64,000 bases of DNA from an uncultured Pseudomonadota bacterium (GCA_903848935.1 CAINHO010000026.1:1-64000); one strand, 5' to 3'. Shown: positions 31,442-43,431, counted from the first letter of the stretch. Notes: a model not told the origin generated them from the sequence alone. Made by a program: numbers and translations.

Positions 31442-33802
31442 ATGGCAGAAAAAAGAAAAAGCACCGGTTCGCGTTACGAACAATCGCCACCGCGTCAACG
31501 TAGAAACAAAAAAAAATCCTTTTCATTTCCTTGGATTAGCAGCCTATTTCTGGTTGCTTTAGGCGTGGGTGGTTTTTTATTGTTCGGTTATCTGGGCGTA
31601 TTGGATTACAACGTTCGCAAACAATTCGAGGGCAAACGCTGGGCAATTCCAGCACGAGTTTATGCAAGTCCGGTTGAACTTTACGCCGGTTACAACATGA
31701 ATGCGGTGCAATTTGAAGCATTGCTGAAAACGCTTTATTACCGCCAAGATACGAATCTAACTGCCGAAGGGACTTACGTTAAAAAAGGTTCACAAATTAC
31801 TGTCAAAACGCACCCGTTTAATTTTTGGGACGCACCTCAAGAAAGTAGTTTAGTTCGTTTAACATTCACCGAATCGACTGTTGGTGGAATCGTTGATTTG
31901 AACAAACAAGGTACAGAAATCGCGTTATTACGAATGGATCCAGCGCAAATCGGCAGTTTATATCCGCGCATTAAAGAAGATCGCGTGCTGATTAAATTAC
32001 AAGAAGCACCACCCGCGCTGATTAACGCTTTGCTCGCGTCCGAAGACCGCGATTTTTATCATCATTTTGGGTTGTCATTCCGTGGCATTGCACGAGCGAT
32101 GTTGATGAATTTTCGCGCTGGAGCAATGGTGCAAGGTGGCAGCACGATTACGCAGCAATTGGTGAAAAATTTTTACCTCAGTTCCGAGCGTAGTTTGACG
32201 CGCAAAATTAACGAAGCATTGATGGCGTTAATTTTGGAATATCGCTACAGCAAAAATGAGATTTTAGAAGCCTATTTAAACGAAATTTATTTAGGTCAAA
32301 ATGGCAATAGTTCGGTGCATGGTTTTGGTTTAGCGAGTGAGTTTTACTTTAACAGCACGCTCAAAGATTTGCCATTGCAGCAAGTCGTTTCCTTAGTTGC
32401 GCTCGTTCGAGGCCCGTCATATTACGATCCACGTCGGTCAGCAGATAGAGCAATGCAACGACGCAATTTAATTCTTGATGAAATGGCTACGGCTCAAACC
32501 ATTACGGCAAAACAAGCGACGGATGCTAAAGCAAAACCGTTGGGCGTGATTGCAAACGTGAACCGTTCGGCGAATCGTTATCCGTATTTTATGGATTTAG
32601 TGAAGCGGCAACTCAGTCAGGAATATCGCGAGGAAGATTTAACCTCGGAAGGCTTGAGTATTTTCACCACGTTGGATACACGGGTTCAAGATACGTTAGA
32701 AGACACGGTTAAAACGCAACTCGTCCAACTCGAAAAACTACCGAAATCAACGGATAACTTAGAAGCGGCTGCAGTCGTGACACGTCGTGACAGTGGTGAG
32801 ATTGCGGCATTGACGAGTGGACGTGAAGTGGTTTCAGCGGGTTTCAATCGGGCATTAGATGCGGTGCGTCCAATTGGTTCGTTGATTAAACCTGTAATTT
32901 ATTTGACCGCGTTAAATAATCCACAAAAATACACCATTACGACGACCGTGAGTGACAGTGAAATTGTCGTACCGAATAAAGGCAGTGAACCGTGGATTCC
33001 AAAAAATTATGACCATCGTGAACACGGCAATGTTAGTTTGCATCAAGCCTTGGCGCATTCGTATAACTTGGCAACTGTGCGAGTTGGCATGGATGTGGGC
33101 GTGGATAACGTCATTGAAACGTTGCGAAACATGGGCGTAACCCGCGAAGTCGAATCGTTTCCGTCATTTTTACTCGGTTCAGCACAACTCACGCCGTTAG
33201 ATGTGACACAAATGTACCAAACATTGGCGGGTGATGGATTTTTAAGTCGCTTAAAAGCCATTCGTGCTGTGGTTTCAGCGAAAGGTGAACGCTTGCAAAG
33301 TTATCCGTTTATCGTCAAGCAAGCCATTGATCCAGCGGTGACGTACATTGTGAACACGATGTTGCAAGAAGTCATGACCGAAGGCACGGGGCATAAGGCT
33401 TACGACGTTTTTCCGAAAAGTTACGGTTTAGTCGGTAAAACAGGCACGACGAACGATGCAAAAGACAGTTGGTTTGCGGGTTATTCGGGCGATTATTTGT
33501 CGGTGGTTTGGGTAGGACGTGATGACAATAAACCAATGGGATTAACGGGTGCGACAGGTGCATTGCCAGTTTGGTTGGCGATAATGAAACAAATTTCGAC
33601 ACAACCCGTGAATTTAATTGCACCCGATAATATCAAAATGGCAACATTTAGTAATTGTTCTGGTTCGCGCCATTATCCTTATATTTCGGGTTCTGAACCG
33701 CGTGCGAAATCATGTGATAGCGTTGAAAGTAGTAGCGGTTATTTTGTTCCCGAAACGAACAACGATGCTGCACCCGTTGATGAATTACCCGAAAATTTTT
33801 AG
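31442..33802 (+). CDS. mrcB: Penicillin-binding protein 1B
   Basis: Glycosyltransferase EDRDFYHHFGLSFRGIARA, GGSTITQQLVKN; transpeptidase SLIKP, GKTGTTND. Confidence 0.93.
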   Translation: MAEKRKSTGSRYEQSPPRQRRNKKKSFSFPWISSLFLVALGVGGFLLFGYLGVLDYNVRKQFEGKRWAIPARVYASPVELYAGYNMNAVQFEALLKTLYYRQDTNLTAEGTYVKKGSQITVKTHPFNFWDAPQESSLVRLTFTESTVGGIVDLNKQGTEIALLRMDPAQIGSLYPRIKEDRVLIKLQEAPPALINALLASEDRDFYHHFGLSFRGIARAMLMNFRAGAMVQGGSTITQQLVKNFYLSSERSLTRKINEALMALILEYRYSKNEILEAYLNEIYLGQNGNSSVHGFGLASEFYFNSTLKDLPLQQVVSLVALVRGPSYYDPRRSADRAMQRRNLILDEMATAQTITAKQATDAKAKPLGVIANVNRSANRYPYFMDLVKRQLSQEYREEDLTSEGLSIFTTLDTRVQDTLEDTVKTQLVQLEKLPKSTDNLEAAAVVTRRDSGEIAALTSGREVVSAGFNRALDAVRPIGSLIKPVIYLTALNNPQKYTITTTVSDSEIVVPNKGSEPWIPKNYDHREHGNVSLHQALAHSYNLATVRVGMDVGVDNVIETLRNMGVTREVESFPSFLLGSAQLTPLDVTQMYQTLAGDGFLSRLKAIRAVVSAKGERLQSYPFIVKQAIDPAVTYIVNTMLQEVMTEGTGHKAYDVFPKSYGLVGKTGTTNDAKDSWFAGYSGDYLSVVWVGRDDNKPMGLTGATGALPVWLAIMKQISTQPVNLIAPDNIKMATFSNCSGSRHYPYISGSEPRAKSCDSVESSSGYFVPETNNDAAPVDELPENF

Positions 33803-33839
33803 TTTTTATTTGTTTCAATCCACACCCAACCTCATCCAT

Positions 33840-33976
33840 CAAGTGATACCCGCCGACGGATAGAGGTCGGTGGATTGTTCCTCCTCGTGAACGAGGAGGT
33901 TACCGAAAAGAATAACGATGCTAACGCACCGTTGTCAAATTTAAGAATCTCCCTAAAGGGGATGTTTCAAACCAGC
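33840..33976 (+). mobile_element. Possible relic of an IS200/IS605-type right end / omega-RNA-like structured element, no transposase
   Basis: Hairpins ccgccgac/gtcggtgg (33850-33873) and cctcctcg/cgaggagg (33880-33899), ending in gtcaaatttaagaatctccctaaaggggatgtttcaa. Confidence 0.4.
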
Positions 33977-33986
33977 AAGGAACAAG

Positions 33987-34610
33987 ATGAAAAAAACACG
34001 TTGGTTCATCGCCGCGTTATTGAGTGTGAATAGTTTGATTGCCGCCGCTGAAGATGTGCCAGTGAAGCAGTTGAAAGCGTTTTTAAATTCGGCGAAATCG
34101 ATTACGGCAAATTTTAAACAGGTGTTGATTAACGAAGCGGGCGATCCGCTGCAAACCAGTCACGGCTTATTTTATTTGCAACGTCCAGGTAAATTTCGGT
34201 GGGATTATACAAAACCGTTTCAACAGCAAATTATTTCCACGTCGGGAAAAGTATGGTTTTACGACACCGATTTGGAACAAGTGACCGTTAAAAAACTGGA
34301 TGAATCGGTGGGTTCAACACCAGCATTATTGTTAAGTGGCGACGTGCCGCTCGAAGATAATTACAACATTGAGCAGCAAGGTTCAGACGGTTCGATGAAT
34401 TGGGTGAAACTCGTCCCGAAAAGCCAAGACAGCACGTTTAAATATGTATTGATTGGGTTAGAAAAAGGCGTATTGAGCGGAATGCAGTTGAACGATAATT
34501 TCGGACAATTGACGCGCATTTATTTTTCAAATTTGAAAGTGAATCAGCCGGTCGAAGCGAATTTATTTGAATTTATTGCGCCAAAAGGTGTTGATGTCTT
34601 TTCAGAATGA
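33987..34610 (+). CDS. lolA: Outer-membrane lipoprotein carrier protein
   Basis: Signal peptide; SITANFKQVLINEAGDPLQTSHGLFYLQRPGKFRWDYTKPF. Confidence 0.93.
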   Translation: MKKTRWFIAALLSVNSLIAAAEDVPVKQLKAFLNSAKSITANFKQVLINEAGDPLQTSHGLFYLQRPGKFRWDYTKPFQQQIISTSGKVWFYDTDLEQVTVKKLDESVGSTPALLLSGDVPLEDNYNIEQQGSDGSMNWVKLVPKSQDSTFKYVLIGLEKGVLSGMQLNDNFGQLTRIYFSNLKVNQPVEANLFEFIAPKGVDVFSE

Positions 34611-34723
34611 AGCGGATTGAAAATGTGTTGTTTTTTATCGACAAGCTGCAATATATTTTCAGTTACTTGCTTTAATCATTGATAAATAACGAAATATATA
34701 CCTTTCTAAAATGGCGTTAAAAC

Positions 34724-34752
34724 TTGTAAGGAAATAGTTTTGCTGGTATTAT
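34724..34752 (+). promoter_or_regulatory. Putative sigma70 promoter for the outer-membrane protein gene
   Basis: TTGTAA-N17-TATTAT. Confidence 0.4.
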
Positions 34753-34831
34753 CGCCGCCGTGAAATGAGTTTTGTTGTATAAAAACAAATTTTAAACTTT
34801 TAACCCAAAACGATTTATTGAGGATGACACC

Positions 34832-35788
34832 ATGACTTCAAAAGCAAAATTAGCTTTAGGCGTAACGACTGCATTAGTTGCATTTGCAGCAGCAACAGTG
34901 GCTCCAGAAGCGGCTGCTCACGCAGGCAAAAAAGTACATAAACATATTAAAAAAGTAACACCAACTTACCAAACCACCGAAACACATACTTCATCGTTCT
35001 CACATTCAAACAGCAGCAACGCGAAAGTTGATGCTTTAGAATCACAATTGCAAGCGATGCAATCTGAAATTCGTAGTTTGAGAGCGGCTTCAGGTCGTCC
35101 AACGATTGATCCAGACACTGCAAAAGTTCAAGAGTTGGATCAATGGATGCAATCGACAAAAGAACACAAAGAACATCACAAAGGTGGTAAAGACAACATG
35201 GTGTTCTTCCGTGGTGGTTATGGCTATAACCTTGATAAACGTGGAGGCACATTAGATCCAACAGCTGCAAATGGCGTTGGTGCATTGAATGGTTCTATCA
35301 GTAATCGTGATTCTTGGTACTTTGGGGCTGGTTTTGACTTTGGCATCAATGACAACTTATTCGGTATGATGCAAGGCACTGAAGTTTTAGCGGAATTGAT
35401 GTTCGATTACAAACAATTAGGCGAAAGAAAAGCTAACGGTATTACTCCAGCAGTAGGTAAAATTGCAGGTATTCCAGGTGTCAATACCCAAACAGCAACA
35501 GTTAACGCATTGTCATTAGCCGCTTCACCAAAAATCAAATTCCTAAAAGGTCACGATTTCCGTCCTTGGTTAATTCCAGCTGGTTTTGAATTAACCATTA
35601 TCAGCCCACCATCTGACGCGATTACCGTATTAAATCCAGGCATGATGTTCGGTGCGGGTGCGGATTATAAAATCTGGAAAGATGTTTATGCAGGTGCAGA
35701 CGTTCGTTGGCATCAAGCATTTGATAATCTTGACGGTGTAAATACCAACGGCGTAACTGCGGGTGGTTATTTAGGTTTAGGTTTCTAA
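34832..35788 (+). CDS. Putative outer-membrane beta-barrel protein with His/Ser-rich N-terminal and coiled-coil segment
   Basis: Signal peptide, coiled coil ALESQLQAMQSEIRSLR, glycine/aromatic strand pattern ending GGYLGLGF. Confidence 0.6.
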   Translation: MTSKAKLALGVTTALVAFAAATVAPEAAAHAGKKVHKHIKKVTPTYQTTETHTSSFSHSNSSNAKVDALESQLQAMQSEIRSLRAASGRPTIDPDTAKVQELDQWMQSTKEHKEHHKGGKDNMVFFRGGYGYNLDKRGGTLDPTAANGVGALNGSISNRDSWYFGAGFDFGINDNLFGMMQGTEVLAELMFDYKQLGERKANGITPAVGKIAGIPGVNTQTATVNALSLAASPKIKFLKGHDFRPWLIPAGFELTIISPPSDAITVLNPGMMFGAGADYKIWKDVYAGADVRWHQAFDNLDGVNTNGVTAGGYLGLGF

Positions 35789-35820
35789 GTTGTTGTAAAA
35801 AACAAACTTGAAATGAAAAA

Positions 35821-35838
35821 AGGAGCTGAAAAGCTCCT
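35821..35838 (+). terminator. Intrinsic terminator
   Basis: aggagct-gaaa-agctcct followed by T-tract. Confidence 0.85.
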
Positions 35839-35975
35839 TTTTTTGTGCCTGAAATTTCGCACAAGTCATTAAAATTTCACATAACTTTATTAAGCTAAAG
35901 ACATTGTTTATTTCTGCAACAAACTGCCGATAAACCCAACGTTACTTTTATTTTAACTTTTACGGAATTGCGGTC

Positions 35976-36170
35976 ATGAATTTTGAAACTTTTTTGAATG
36001 CGTTTGATATTTCTATCGATGACGAACATTGCGCGAGTTTAACGCCGTCTTTTTGTCCTGAAATTATTGCGTTGTTGAATTCACAACGTCGCCAAACAAA
36101 ACGCACTTTGCCACGATCAATCCACGAATCGGATTACGGTTTTGATGAACACGCTTACGGTTTGGCTTAA
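35976..36170 (+). CDS. Small hypothetical protein (64 aa)
   Basis: ORF in an otherwise unexplained gap. Confidence 0.4.
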   Translation: MNFETFLNAFDISIDDEHCASLTPSFCPEIIALLNSQRRQTKRTLPRSIHESDYGFDEHAYGLA

Positions 36171-36262
36171 TGTTGAATTTTTGCCGATATTTTTTCACAC
36201 AAAACCCGCTTTAGCCTTTATCATATCGATTCATTTTTTTAGCATTTTAAAGGTCTTACAAT

Positions 36263-36745
36263 ATGCAAGTTAGTAACAATACCGCCGTTTCTATCCATTA
36301 CACACTCACCAAAGATGACGGCGAAGTTATCGATAGTTCAATTGGTCACGAACCACTCGCTTATTTACACGGCACAGGCAGCATCATTTCTGGTTTAGAA
36401 AAAGCCTTAAACGATAAAAAAGTGGGCGACAAATTCACCGTCAACATTCCTGCATCGGATGCTTACGGACTTATTTTTGAAGACCGCGTTCAAGTAATTT
36501 CGCGCGAAATGTTTGAAGGCATCGACAAAATTGAAGTCGGAATGCAATTTCACGCTGACGTAAGTGAAGGTCCTGGCATTGTGACGGTTATTTCTATCGA
36601 TGGTGAAAACATTACGATTGACGGCAATCACCCTTTAGCGGGAATGCCGTTAAATTTTGACATCGAAGTGATTGAAGTACGTCCTGCGACTGAAGAAGAA
36701 ATTGAACATGGTCACATTCACGGTGCTGGCGGACATCACCATTAG
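36263..36745 (+). CDS. slyD: SlyD-like FKBP-type peptidyl-prolyl isomerase
   Basis: YTLTKDDGEVIDSS, PLAYLHGTGSIISGLEKAL, NHPLAGMPLNFDIEV, His-rich C-terminus. Confidence 0.9.
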   Translation: MQVSNNTAVSIHYTLTKDDGEVIDSSIGHEPLAYLHGTGSIISGLEKALNDKKVGDKFTVNIPASDAYGLIFEDRVQVISREMFEGIDKIEVGMQFHADVSEGPGIVTVISIDGENITIDGNHPLAGMPLNFDIEVIEVRPATEEEIEHGHIHGAGGHHH

Positions 36746-36772
36746 TCGTTTCGATTTTCAGGAGTAACGTTT

Positions 36773-37555
36773 ATGGCTTTTATGCAAGGCAAACGAGTTT
36801 TGATTGTCGGGTTAATTAGCAATCGCTCGATTGCGTGGGGAATCGCACAAGCAATGCGTCGTGAAGGTGCAGAACTCGCGTTCACTTATCAAAATGAAAA
36901 GTTGCAAGAGCGCGTGGTAAAAATGGCGGCAGAATGTGGTTCGTCAATCGCCATTGAATGTGACGTGAGTAGCGACGACCAAATCGATAATGTTTTTGCG
37001 GAACTCGGCAAAAAGTGGGACGGTTTAGATTGCATCGTGCATTCAGTCGCTTTTGCGCCGCGTGAAGCGTTAGACGGTGATTATGTTGAAGCGACGACAC
37101 GGGATAATTTCCGAATCGCGCATGATGTCAGCTCTTACAGTTTTACGGCATTGGCGAAAGCAGGACGTTCAATGATGGCGGGACGTAATGGTTCATTGTT
37201 GACATTGAGTTATTTGGGTGCAGAACGGGCAATTCCAAATTACAACGTGATGGGTGTGGCGAAAGCGAGTTTAGAAGCGAACGTTCGTTATATGGCAGCG
37301 GCATTAGGTGCAGAAGGTACGCGGGTTAATGCGATTTCTGCGGGGCCAATTAGAACCTTGGCAGCTTCGGGGATTAACGATTTCAAAGCGATGTTGAGTA
37401 AAGCTGCCGATGCGTCACCCTTGAAAAAAAATGTCACCATTGAAGAAGTCGGCAATGCAGCAGCGTTTTTATGTTCCGATTTAGCATCGGGGATTACAGG
37501 CGAACTGACTTATGTGGATTGCGGCTATAACATCATGGGTTTAGCAGCGGTTTAA
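36773..37555 (+). CDS. fabI: Enoyl-ACP reductase (NADH)
   Basis: [64 protein letters not shown]. Confidence 0.95.
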   Translation: MAFMQGKRVLIVGLISNRSIAWGIAQAMRREGAELAFTYQNEKLQERVVKMAAECGSSIAIECDVSSDDQIDNVFAELGKKWDGLDCIVHSVAFAPREALDGDYVEATTRDNFRIAHDVSSYSFTALAKAGRSMMAGRNGSLLTLSYLGAERAIPNYNVMGVAKASLEANVRYMAAALGAEGTRVNAISAGPIRTLAASGINDFKAMLSKAADASPLKKNVTIEEVGNAAAFLCSDLASGITGELTYVDCGYNIMGLAAV

Positions 37556-37568
37556 TAACGTGTTCATT

Positions 37569-37600
37569 GTTCCCATGTGCGAGCATGGGAACATTTTTTT
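37569..37600 (+). terminator. Intrinsic terminator after fabI
   Basis: gttcccatg-tgcgag-catgggaac followed by T-tract. Confidence 0.88.
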
Positions 37601-37610
37601 TGCCTAAATT

Positions 37611-38120
37611 TTAAAGCCCATCGATAACCGCCTGCAATTCACTTGCCGACAATTCCCCAGCGTGCCTATAAATGACTAATTCGTCACGATTCACGACGAC
37701 GGTGTAAGGAATTGCGCTGACCATATTCCCTAATTGTTTTGCTAAATTAAATCCCGCCCAATCGCCCGAAATCAGTATCGGATAATTCACCGCTGTTTTT
37801 TGCTGAAAGGTTTTGACGGCTTCAATGTCATCAAGTGCGATGCCGACAAATTGCACTTTTTCACCATATTGAGTTTGTAAAGTCATAAACGCGGGAATTT
37901 CTTTTAAACATGACGGACACCACGTTGCCCAAAAATTCAGTACCAAAATTTTGCCTTGCCATTCGTTTGAAGAATGCGGCGTGCCGTTTAAATCGGGGAA
38001 TGAAAATGTTGGCAAAGGCATCGGTTGTTGTTCAGCTTGCCATTGGTCAAACATCCGAACGCCTATGCCAGCCGTCAATGCCAACAAAGCAATAATAAAA
38101 ATAATCTGTAAAGTTTTCAT
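37611..38120 (-). CDS. TlpA-family thioredoxin-like protein
   Basis: N-terminal membrane anchor, LNFWATWCPSCLKEIP. Confidence 0.88.
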   Translation of the reverse strand: MKTLQIIFIIALLALTAGIGVRMFDQWQAEQQPMPLPTFSFPDLNGTPHSSNEWQGKILVLNFWATWCPSCLKEIPAFMTLQTQYGEKVQFVGIALDDIEAVKTFQQKTAVNYPILISGDWAGFNLAKQLGNMVSAIPYTVVVNRDELVIYRHAGELSASELQAVIDGL

Positions 38121-38122
38121 TT

Positions 38123-40678
38123 TTAGGCGAGTTGTTTGAAGCGATAAATCAATTCCAACGCTTGTTTTGGCGTTAAATCGTCAGCGCGAATATCTTTGAG
38201 TAATTCCATCACGGGATTTTCAGCTTGTGAAACAAACAAATCAATTTGATCATTGCCACGTTTAATTTGTTGTTCAGCGTAGGCGTGCATTTCGAGTTCA
38301 CGCAATTTTGTTTTGGCATTTTCAATCACCACACGCGGTACACCTGCTAATGCCGCGACTTGCAGCCCATAACTCTGATTTGCCGCGCCATCTTTGACCG
38401 CGTGCAGAAAAATAATCGTGTCGCCGTGTTCAATGGCTTCTAAATGCACGTTATGAATGTTGCGATGTTCATCTGCTAACGAAGTCAGCTCAAAATAATG
38501 TGTCGCAAACAGTGTGAAGGCTTTGGTTTCTTTGGCTAAATGTTCGGCACACGCCCACGCCAACGAAAGCCCATCAAACGTACTCGTGCCGCGTCCAATT
38601 TCGTCAATTAGAATCAAACTTTTCGAGGTGGCATTATGTAGAATGTTTGCGGCTTCGGACATTTCAACCATAAACGTGGAACGTCCACTGCTCAAATCAT
38701 CCGACGCGCCAATGCGAGTGAAAATTTTATCAATATCACCGCAAACAAAATTTTTCGCTGGCACGAAACAACCGATATGTGCCAGCAAAACCATCAACGC
38801 CGTTTGGCGCATAAACGTAGATTTTCCGCCTGCATTCGGGCCTGTAATCATCAACATTCGACGTTGTATCGACATCGCTAAATCATTCGGCACAAACGGC
38901 GTACTTGAAACGTGTTCAACCACCAAATGCCGACCTGCTTCAATGTGAATGCCCGTTTTTTCAGTCAAGGTCGGTTGTGACAAATTCAGCTTTTCAGCAC
39001 GTTCAGCAAAACAACTCAAAACATCCAATTCCGCCAATGCACTCGCGCAACGTTGTAATTCGGGAACCGACAAACCAATAATTTCCAACAATTGCTCATA
39101 CAAAAACTTTTCAAATGTTAACGATTTTTCGCGTGCGCTTAACACTTTGTCTTCAAACGATTTCAACTCGTCGGTGATGTAACGTTCCGCGCCTTTTAAG
39201 GTTTGTTTACGACGATAATGCGCGGGAATTTTTGCAGCGTGTAAATGCGAAATCTCAATGTAATAACCGTGAATGCGGTTGTAACTGACTTTGAGCGTGT
39301 TAATACCCGTCGAAACTCGTTCACGCTGTTCCATGTCGATTAAAAACTGGTCTGCGTTTTGGCTCAAATCACGCAGTTCGTCGAGTTCCGCGTTATAACC
39401 ACCTGCAATTACGCCACCGTCACGAATCAAGACTGGCGGATTATCAAAAATCGCTCGATGTAATAATTCAGCTGTATCGGGTTGGACGTTGATTTGTTTG
39501 TTTAAAAATTGAATTTGAGGATTATCGTGTGTCGCCAAAAGACGTTGCAATTGCGGCAACGCGGTCAAACTGTCGCGCAAGGTAATCAAATCGCGGGGTC
39601 GCGCTGATTTCATAGCAACCCGCGAACTAATCCGCTCAATGTCGCCGATTTGGCGCAATTGACTCTGCACGTTTTGATATTCACGCGAATGCAACAAACT
39701 CGAAACGCAGGCATAACGGTGTTTTAGCACGGATTGATTTCGCAAAGGACGATTCAACCATCGACGTAAACACCGACTACCCATCGCGGTAATCGTGCTG
39801 TCGAGTACACCGAAAAGGGTGTATTTCATTTCGCCCGACGGGTGCGAATCGAGTTCTAAGTTTCGCCGACTGGCGGCATCGAGCAAAATACAGTCATCGT
39901 TACTTTCAACTCGAATCCCTTGAATATGTGGCAATGCGGCTTGCTGTGTGTCTTTAACGTATTGCAACAAGGCTCCCGCAGCGGCAATTGCGGTCGTGAG
40001 TTCATCACAACCGTAACCTTTTAAATCGGTGGCTTTGAATTGCGAAAGTAAGCGTTCACGCGCACTTGAAACTTCAAAATGCCACGCAGGACGACGACAT
40101 AATCCGTTGCGTTGTTTCAATGTGTGCGACAACGCGAAATCGTCGCCGAATAATAATTCAGCAGGATTTAACCGCGCTATTTCGTTAATGAGCGCGTCTT
40201 CGGAATCGACTTGTTGCAACACAAAACGTCCGCTGGTGACATCTAAACTGGCAATGCCGTATTGTCCTTTTAACCACGACACCGCGACGAGTAAATTATC
40301 TTGTCGCTCTTCAAGTAAGGCTTCATCTGTGACGGTGGCGGGCGTAACGATGCGAACTACTTTACGTTCAACAGGCCCTTTGCTGGTTGCGGGGTCGCCA
40401 ATTTGTTCGCATAACGCGACTGATTCACCTGCTCGCAAAATTTTAGCAATGTAATTCTCAGCCGCATGATGTGGAATGCCCGCCATTGGAATCGGTTCGC
40501 CATTGGAACTGCCGCGACTGGTGAGTGTGATATTTAAAAGTTGGGCGGCTTTTTTTGCGTCGTCATAAAACAACTCGTAAAAATCGCCCATTCGATAAAA
40601 AACCAACGTGTCGGGATGTTGTGCTTTGATGCGGAAATACTGTTGCATCATGGGTGTGTGGGTTGTTTCGAGGCTCAT
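38123..40678 (-). CDS. mutS: DNA mismatch repair protein MutS
   Basis: [42 protein letters not shown]. Confidence 0.97.
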   Translation of the reverse strand: MSLETTHTPMMQQYFRIKAQHPDTLVFYRMGDFYELFYDDAKKAAQLLNITLTSRGSSNGEPIPMAGIPHHAAENYIAKILRAGESVALCEQIGDPATSKGPVERKVVRIVTPATVTDEALLEERQDNLLVAVSWLKGQYGIASLDVTSGRFVLQQVDSEDALINEIARLNPAELLFGDDFALSHTLKQRNGLCRRPAWHFEVSSARERLLSQFKATDLKGYGCDELTTAIAAAGALLQYVKDTQQAALPHIQGIRVESNDDCILLDAASRRNLELDSHPSGEMKYTLFGVLDSTITAMGSRCLRRWLNRPLRNQSVLKHRYACVSSLLHSREYQNVQSQLRQIGDIERISSRVAMKSARPRDLITLRDSLTALPQLQRLLATHDNPQIQFLNKQINVQPDTAELLHRAIFDNPPVLIRDGGVIAGGYNAELDELRDLSQNADQFLIDMEQRERVSTGINTLKVSYNRIHGYYIEISHLHAAKIPAHYRRKQTLKGAERYITDELKSFEDKVLSAREKSLTFEKFLYEQLLEIIGLSVPELQRCASALAELDVLSCFAERAEKLNLSQPTLTEKTGIHIEAGRHLVVEHVSSTPFVPNDLAMSIQRRMLMITGPNAGGKSTFMRQTALMVLLAHIGCFVPAKNFVCGDIDKIFTRIGASDDLSSGRSTFMVEMSEAANILHNATSKSLILIDEIGRGTSTFDGLSLAWACAEHLAKETKAFTLFATHYFELTSLADEHRNIHNVHLEAIEHGDTIIFLHAVKDGAANQSYGLQVAALAGVPRVVIENAKTKLRELEMHAYAEQQIKRGNDQIDLFVSQAENPVMELLKDIRADDLTPKQALELIYRFKQLA

Positions 40679-40842
40679 AAAATGGCGTGTTAAATTATTT
40701 CAAATGGTGAGCATTTTCGCTTTTTTTTACATTTATTGCGACAACGCTCAAGAAATCATTTCGCCACAAAATTATTTTCAAATAAATTTATGTTTGGGTC
40801 GCCAAACTGAATTGGCTTTTGTTTTACAGTCCACGCTAATTT

Positions 40843-43431
40843 TTACAACTCTTCCCAATCGTCAGAAAAGGTTTTTGCTGCCGTATCTTTTTTTAATTTC
40901 ATAATTGCTTCGACCACTGCGCTTGATAACTGGATAAAATCCCCATCGTTATCATTGATCATTTTGTTAGCTTCCTCGTACTTGCGTGCGTTAATTATGT
41001 GAGCAATTGCGCCTGTAGCTTTATGAAATTCAGTATGACGAGCAACACACGTTTTATAACTATCAAAATGCGCCACTTTCGGCTGTGTATCTTCATGATA
41101 TAGCCACTTCCCAAAATCACAGCAGTCATCCCTTGAAATAGTTGTCGCATCGAGTGTTTCTTCATTTTTAATTGCAGAGCGAAGTTTCACTTTCCAAGCA
41201 GCATGTTTTTTCAACGCACCATCTAAGTCAATATTGATAGATTCTGTTGTTTGTGGCACAGGTGTTACCGCTGTTTGTACAGCAGGTTTTGTTTTCACCG
41301 CAGGTGTAACACTTTTTGATTGTTGATACGCATCCATTTTGAAATTTTTCATCACAACCAATAAATGTCGCGCTTGATCTTCAAGCGATTCAGCAGCCGC
41401 AGCGGCTTGTTCAACTAACGCAGCGTTTTGTTGTATCACATCATCCATTTCACCAATTGCGTGATTCACCTGTTGAATGCCAGCGTTTTGTTCGTAAGAG
41501 GCTGAAGTAATTTGTGTAATCGTTGTCGTTACGTCTTGAGTCGAGTTCACAATTTCTTCCATTGTTTTACCCGCACGCGCGACTAAATTTGTACCATCTT
41601 CGACTTTATCAACTGAATCACTAATCAAACTTTTAATTTCACCTGCCGCGCTTGCCGCACGTTGCGCTAAATTTCTCACTTCACTTGCCACGACCGCAAA
41701 ACCACGACCTTGTTCACCCGCTCTCGCCGCTTCAACTGCAGCGTTTAACGCCAAAATATTCGTTTGGAATGCAATCCCATCAATAACAGCAATAATATCG
41801 ACGATTTTTCGTGACGATTCGTTAATATCTTTCATTGTTGAAACAACTTGATTCACAACATCAACACCTTTGCGTGCAATATCTGACGATGACAACGCTA
41901 TTTCATTCGCATATTTTGCATTTTCGCTGTTGGTTTGAACGGTTGAAGTAAGTTCTTGCATACTCGCAGCTGTTTCTTCCAAACTTGCCGCTTGTCGCTC
42001 GGTGCGAGCGGATAAATCATTATTTCCTTCCGCAATTTCTTGAGATGCAGTGCTAATTGTGTCGGCGGAATCTTTTATGTCTTGCAACAAGGTTTTTAAA
42101 TTTTCAACTATGCCATTCATCGCATCTTTAGCCACGCCAAATGTACCAGGATAATCTTTGATGATTTCTTGCGTTAAATCACCTTGCGCTAAGGCACTTG
42201 CAATGCGTAACACGTCGTTAAAGCCAACTTCACTGGTTTCAACTAATTTATTTAAATGCGTCAACATATCCTTGAACATGAATTCAAAAGCATCGGTATT
42301 CGCACGTTTTGAAAAATCACCTTGCGAACTCGCGGTAACAATTATTTCAATTTCGTTGTTAATTTTTAATAACGCTGTTTTTACTGCATCAATCGCTGTG
42401 GTAATTTTGCCTTTTTCTTGTGGTAAACGGCTTATATCGCGCGAAAAGTCACCTTTTGCATATTGCGTGACGACATCAACAATTTCCATTTTGACGGTAA
42501 TATGCGACTGTACCAAGTGGTTAATATCATTCGCCATTTTCGCATAAGTGCCTTTGAATTTATTAGCCGCCATTTTGTGATTGATAAAACCTTGATCGTG
42601 TTTTTCGGAAATTAAACTTTGCTCAGTAACAAAACCGTTAATCGTTTCTTGTAGATTTTTTAATGAATAAAGCAAACTGCTGTTATCGCGCGATTGCAAT
42701 GTAATCACGCTTGAAAAATTCCCGTCAGAAATTTGGCTAACGTGTTTTACCGCGTCGTTAATTTCACCCCCTAATTGACGCACAATTGAACGTGAAAAAC
42801 TAAAACCAATCCAAGTGCTTGCGACAAAACCTAGCGAAACTAAAAAAATCATCAAAATTACATTGTTGTTATAATTTTCGTCTGATTCCATCATAGTTTT
42901 TTTCGCAAACTCTTCTTTTAAAACGTTTAATCTTTCTAGTTTACCATCAATTTCTTTACCTTTCGGCTCTTGTAATTTTCGTAAAGCGATAAATTCAGGC
43001 GTTTGTGAAGTTAAATTTTGGTCAAAAATCATCGCCGCCATTTGCAGCGTTAGATGTTTCCATTCATCGTTCACCTGTTCAATTTCATGAACGAGTTTTT
43101 TTCCTTCTTCTGTGTAAAATAATTCACCGCCTTTTTTAATATTGTCTTCATAAGTCTGAATGCTATCTGTAAGCTGTTTAGCATATTTTTGTTTCTCCTC
43201 AACCGTTGGTGCAATCAATACATCGCGCCAACGGCGACCCGCATCAAGGCGATTAGCTTGTGCTTGTTTGACATAAGAAATTCCGAGCAAATCTTTGCTG
43301 TAGAGTTGATCGATGTAATTATCAATGCTACTCATGCTCATAATGCCGACGACTGAAATACTTAAGCCAATTAGTGACACGGCAATGAAGCTACCGACTA
43401 ATTTTGTGCCGAGTTTCATATTTTCGAACAT
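40843..43431 (-). CDS. Methyl-accepting chemotaxis protein with C-terminal CZB domain
   Basis: Signalling hairpin [48 protein letters not shown]-terminal HAAW ... CCDFGKWL ... HTEFH. Confidence 0.93.
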   Translation of the reverse strand: MFENMKLGTKLVGSFIAVSLIGLSISVVGIMSMSSIDNYIDQLYSKDLLGISYVKQAQANRLDAGRRWRDVLIAPTVEEKQKYAKQLTDSIQTYEDNIKKGGELFYTEEGKKLVHEIEQVNDEWKHLTLQMAAMIFDQNLTSQTPEFIALRKLQEPKGKEIDGKLERLNVLKEEFAKKTMMESDENYNNNVILMIFLVSLGFVASTWIGFSFSRSIVRQLGGEINDAVKHVSQISDGNFSSVITLQSRDNSSLLYSLKNLQETINGFVTEQSLISEKHDQGFINHKMAANKFKGTYAKMANDINHLVQSHITVKMEIVDVVTQYAKGDFSRDISRLPQEKGKITTAIDAVKTALLKINNEIEIIVTASSQGDFSKRANTDAFEFMFKDMLTHLNKLVETSEVGFNDVLRIASALAQGDLTQEIIKDYPGTFGVAKDAMNGIVENLKTLLQDIKDSADTISTASQEIAEGNNDLSARTERQAASLEETAASMQELTSTVQTNSENAKYANEIALSSSDIARKGVDVVNQVVSTMKDINESSRKIVDIIAVIDGIAFQTNILALNAAVEAARAGEQGRGFAVVASEVRNLAQRAASAAGEIKSLISDSVDKVEDGTNLVARAGKTMEEIVNSTQDVTTTITQITSASYEQNAGIQQVNHAIGEMDDVIQQNAALVEQAAAAAESLEDQARHLLVVMKNFKMDAYQQSKSVTPAVKTKPAVQTAVTPVPQTTESINIDLDGALKKHAAWKVKLRSAIKNEETLDATTISRDDCCDFGKWLYHEDTQPKVAHFDSYKTCVARHTEFHKATGAIAHIINARKYEEANKMINDNDGDFIQLSSAVVEAIMKLKKDTAAKTFSDDWEEL

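Noticed and set aside
33850-33899. Closely spaced hairpins considered as a CRISPR fragment or attC site
   Set aside because: The two hairpins are unrelated in sequence, with no repeat-spacer periodicity, integrase or Cas gene nearby.
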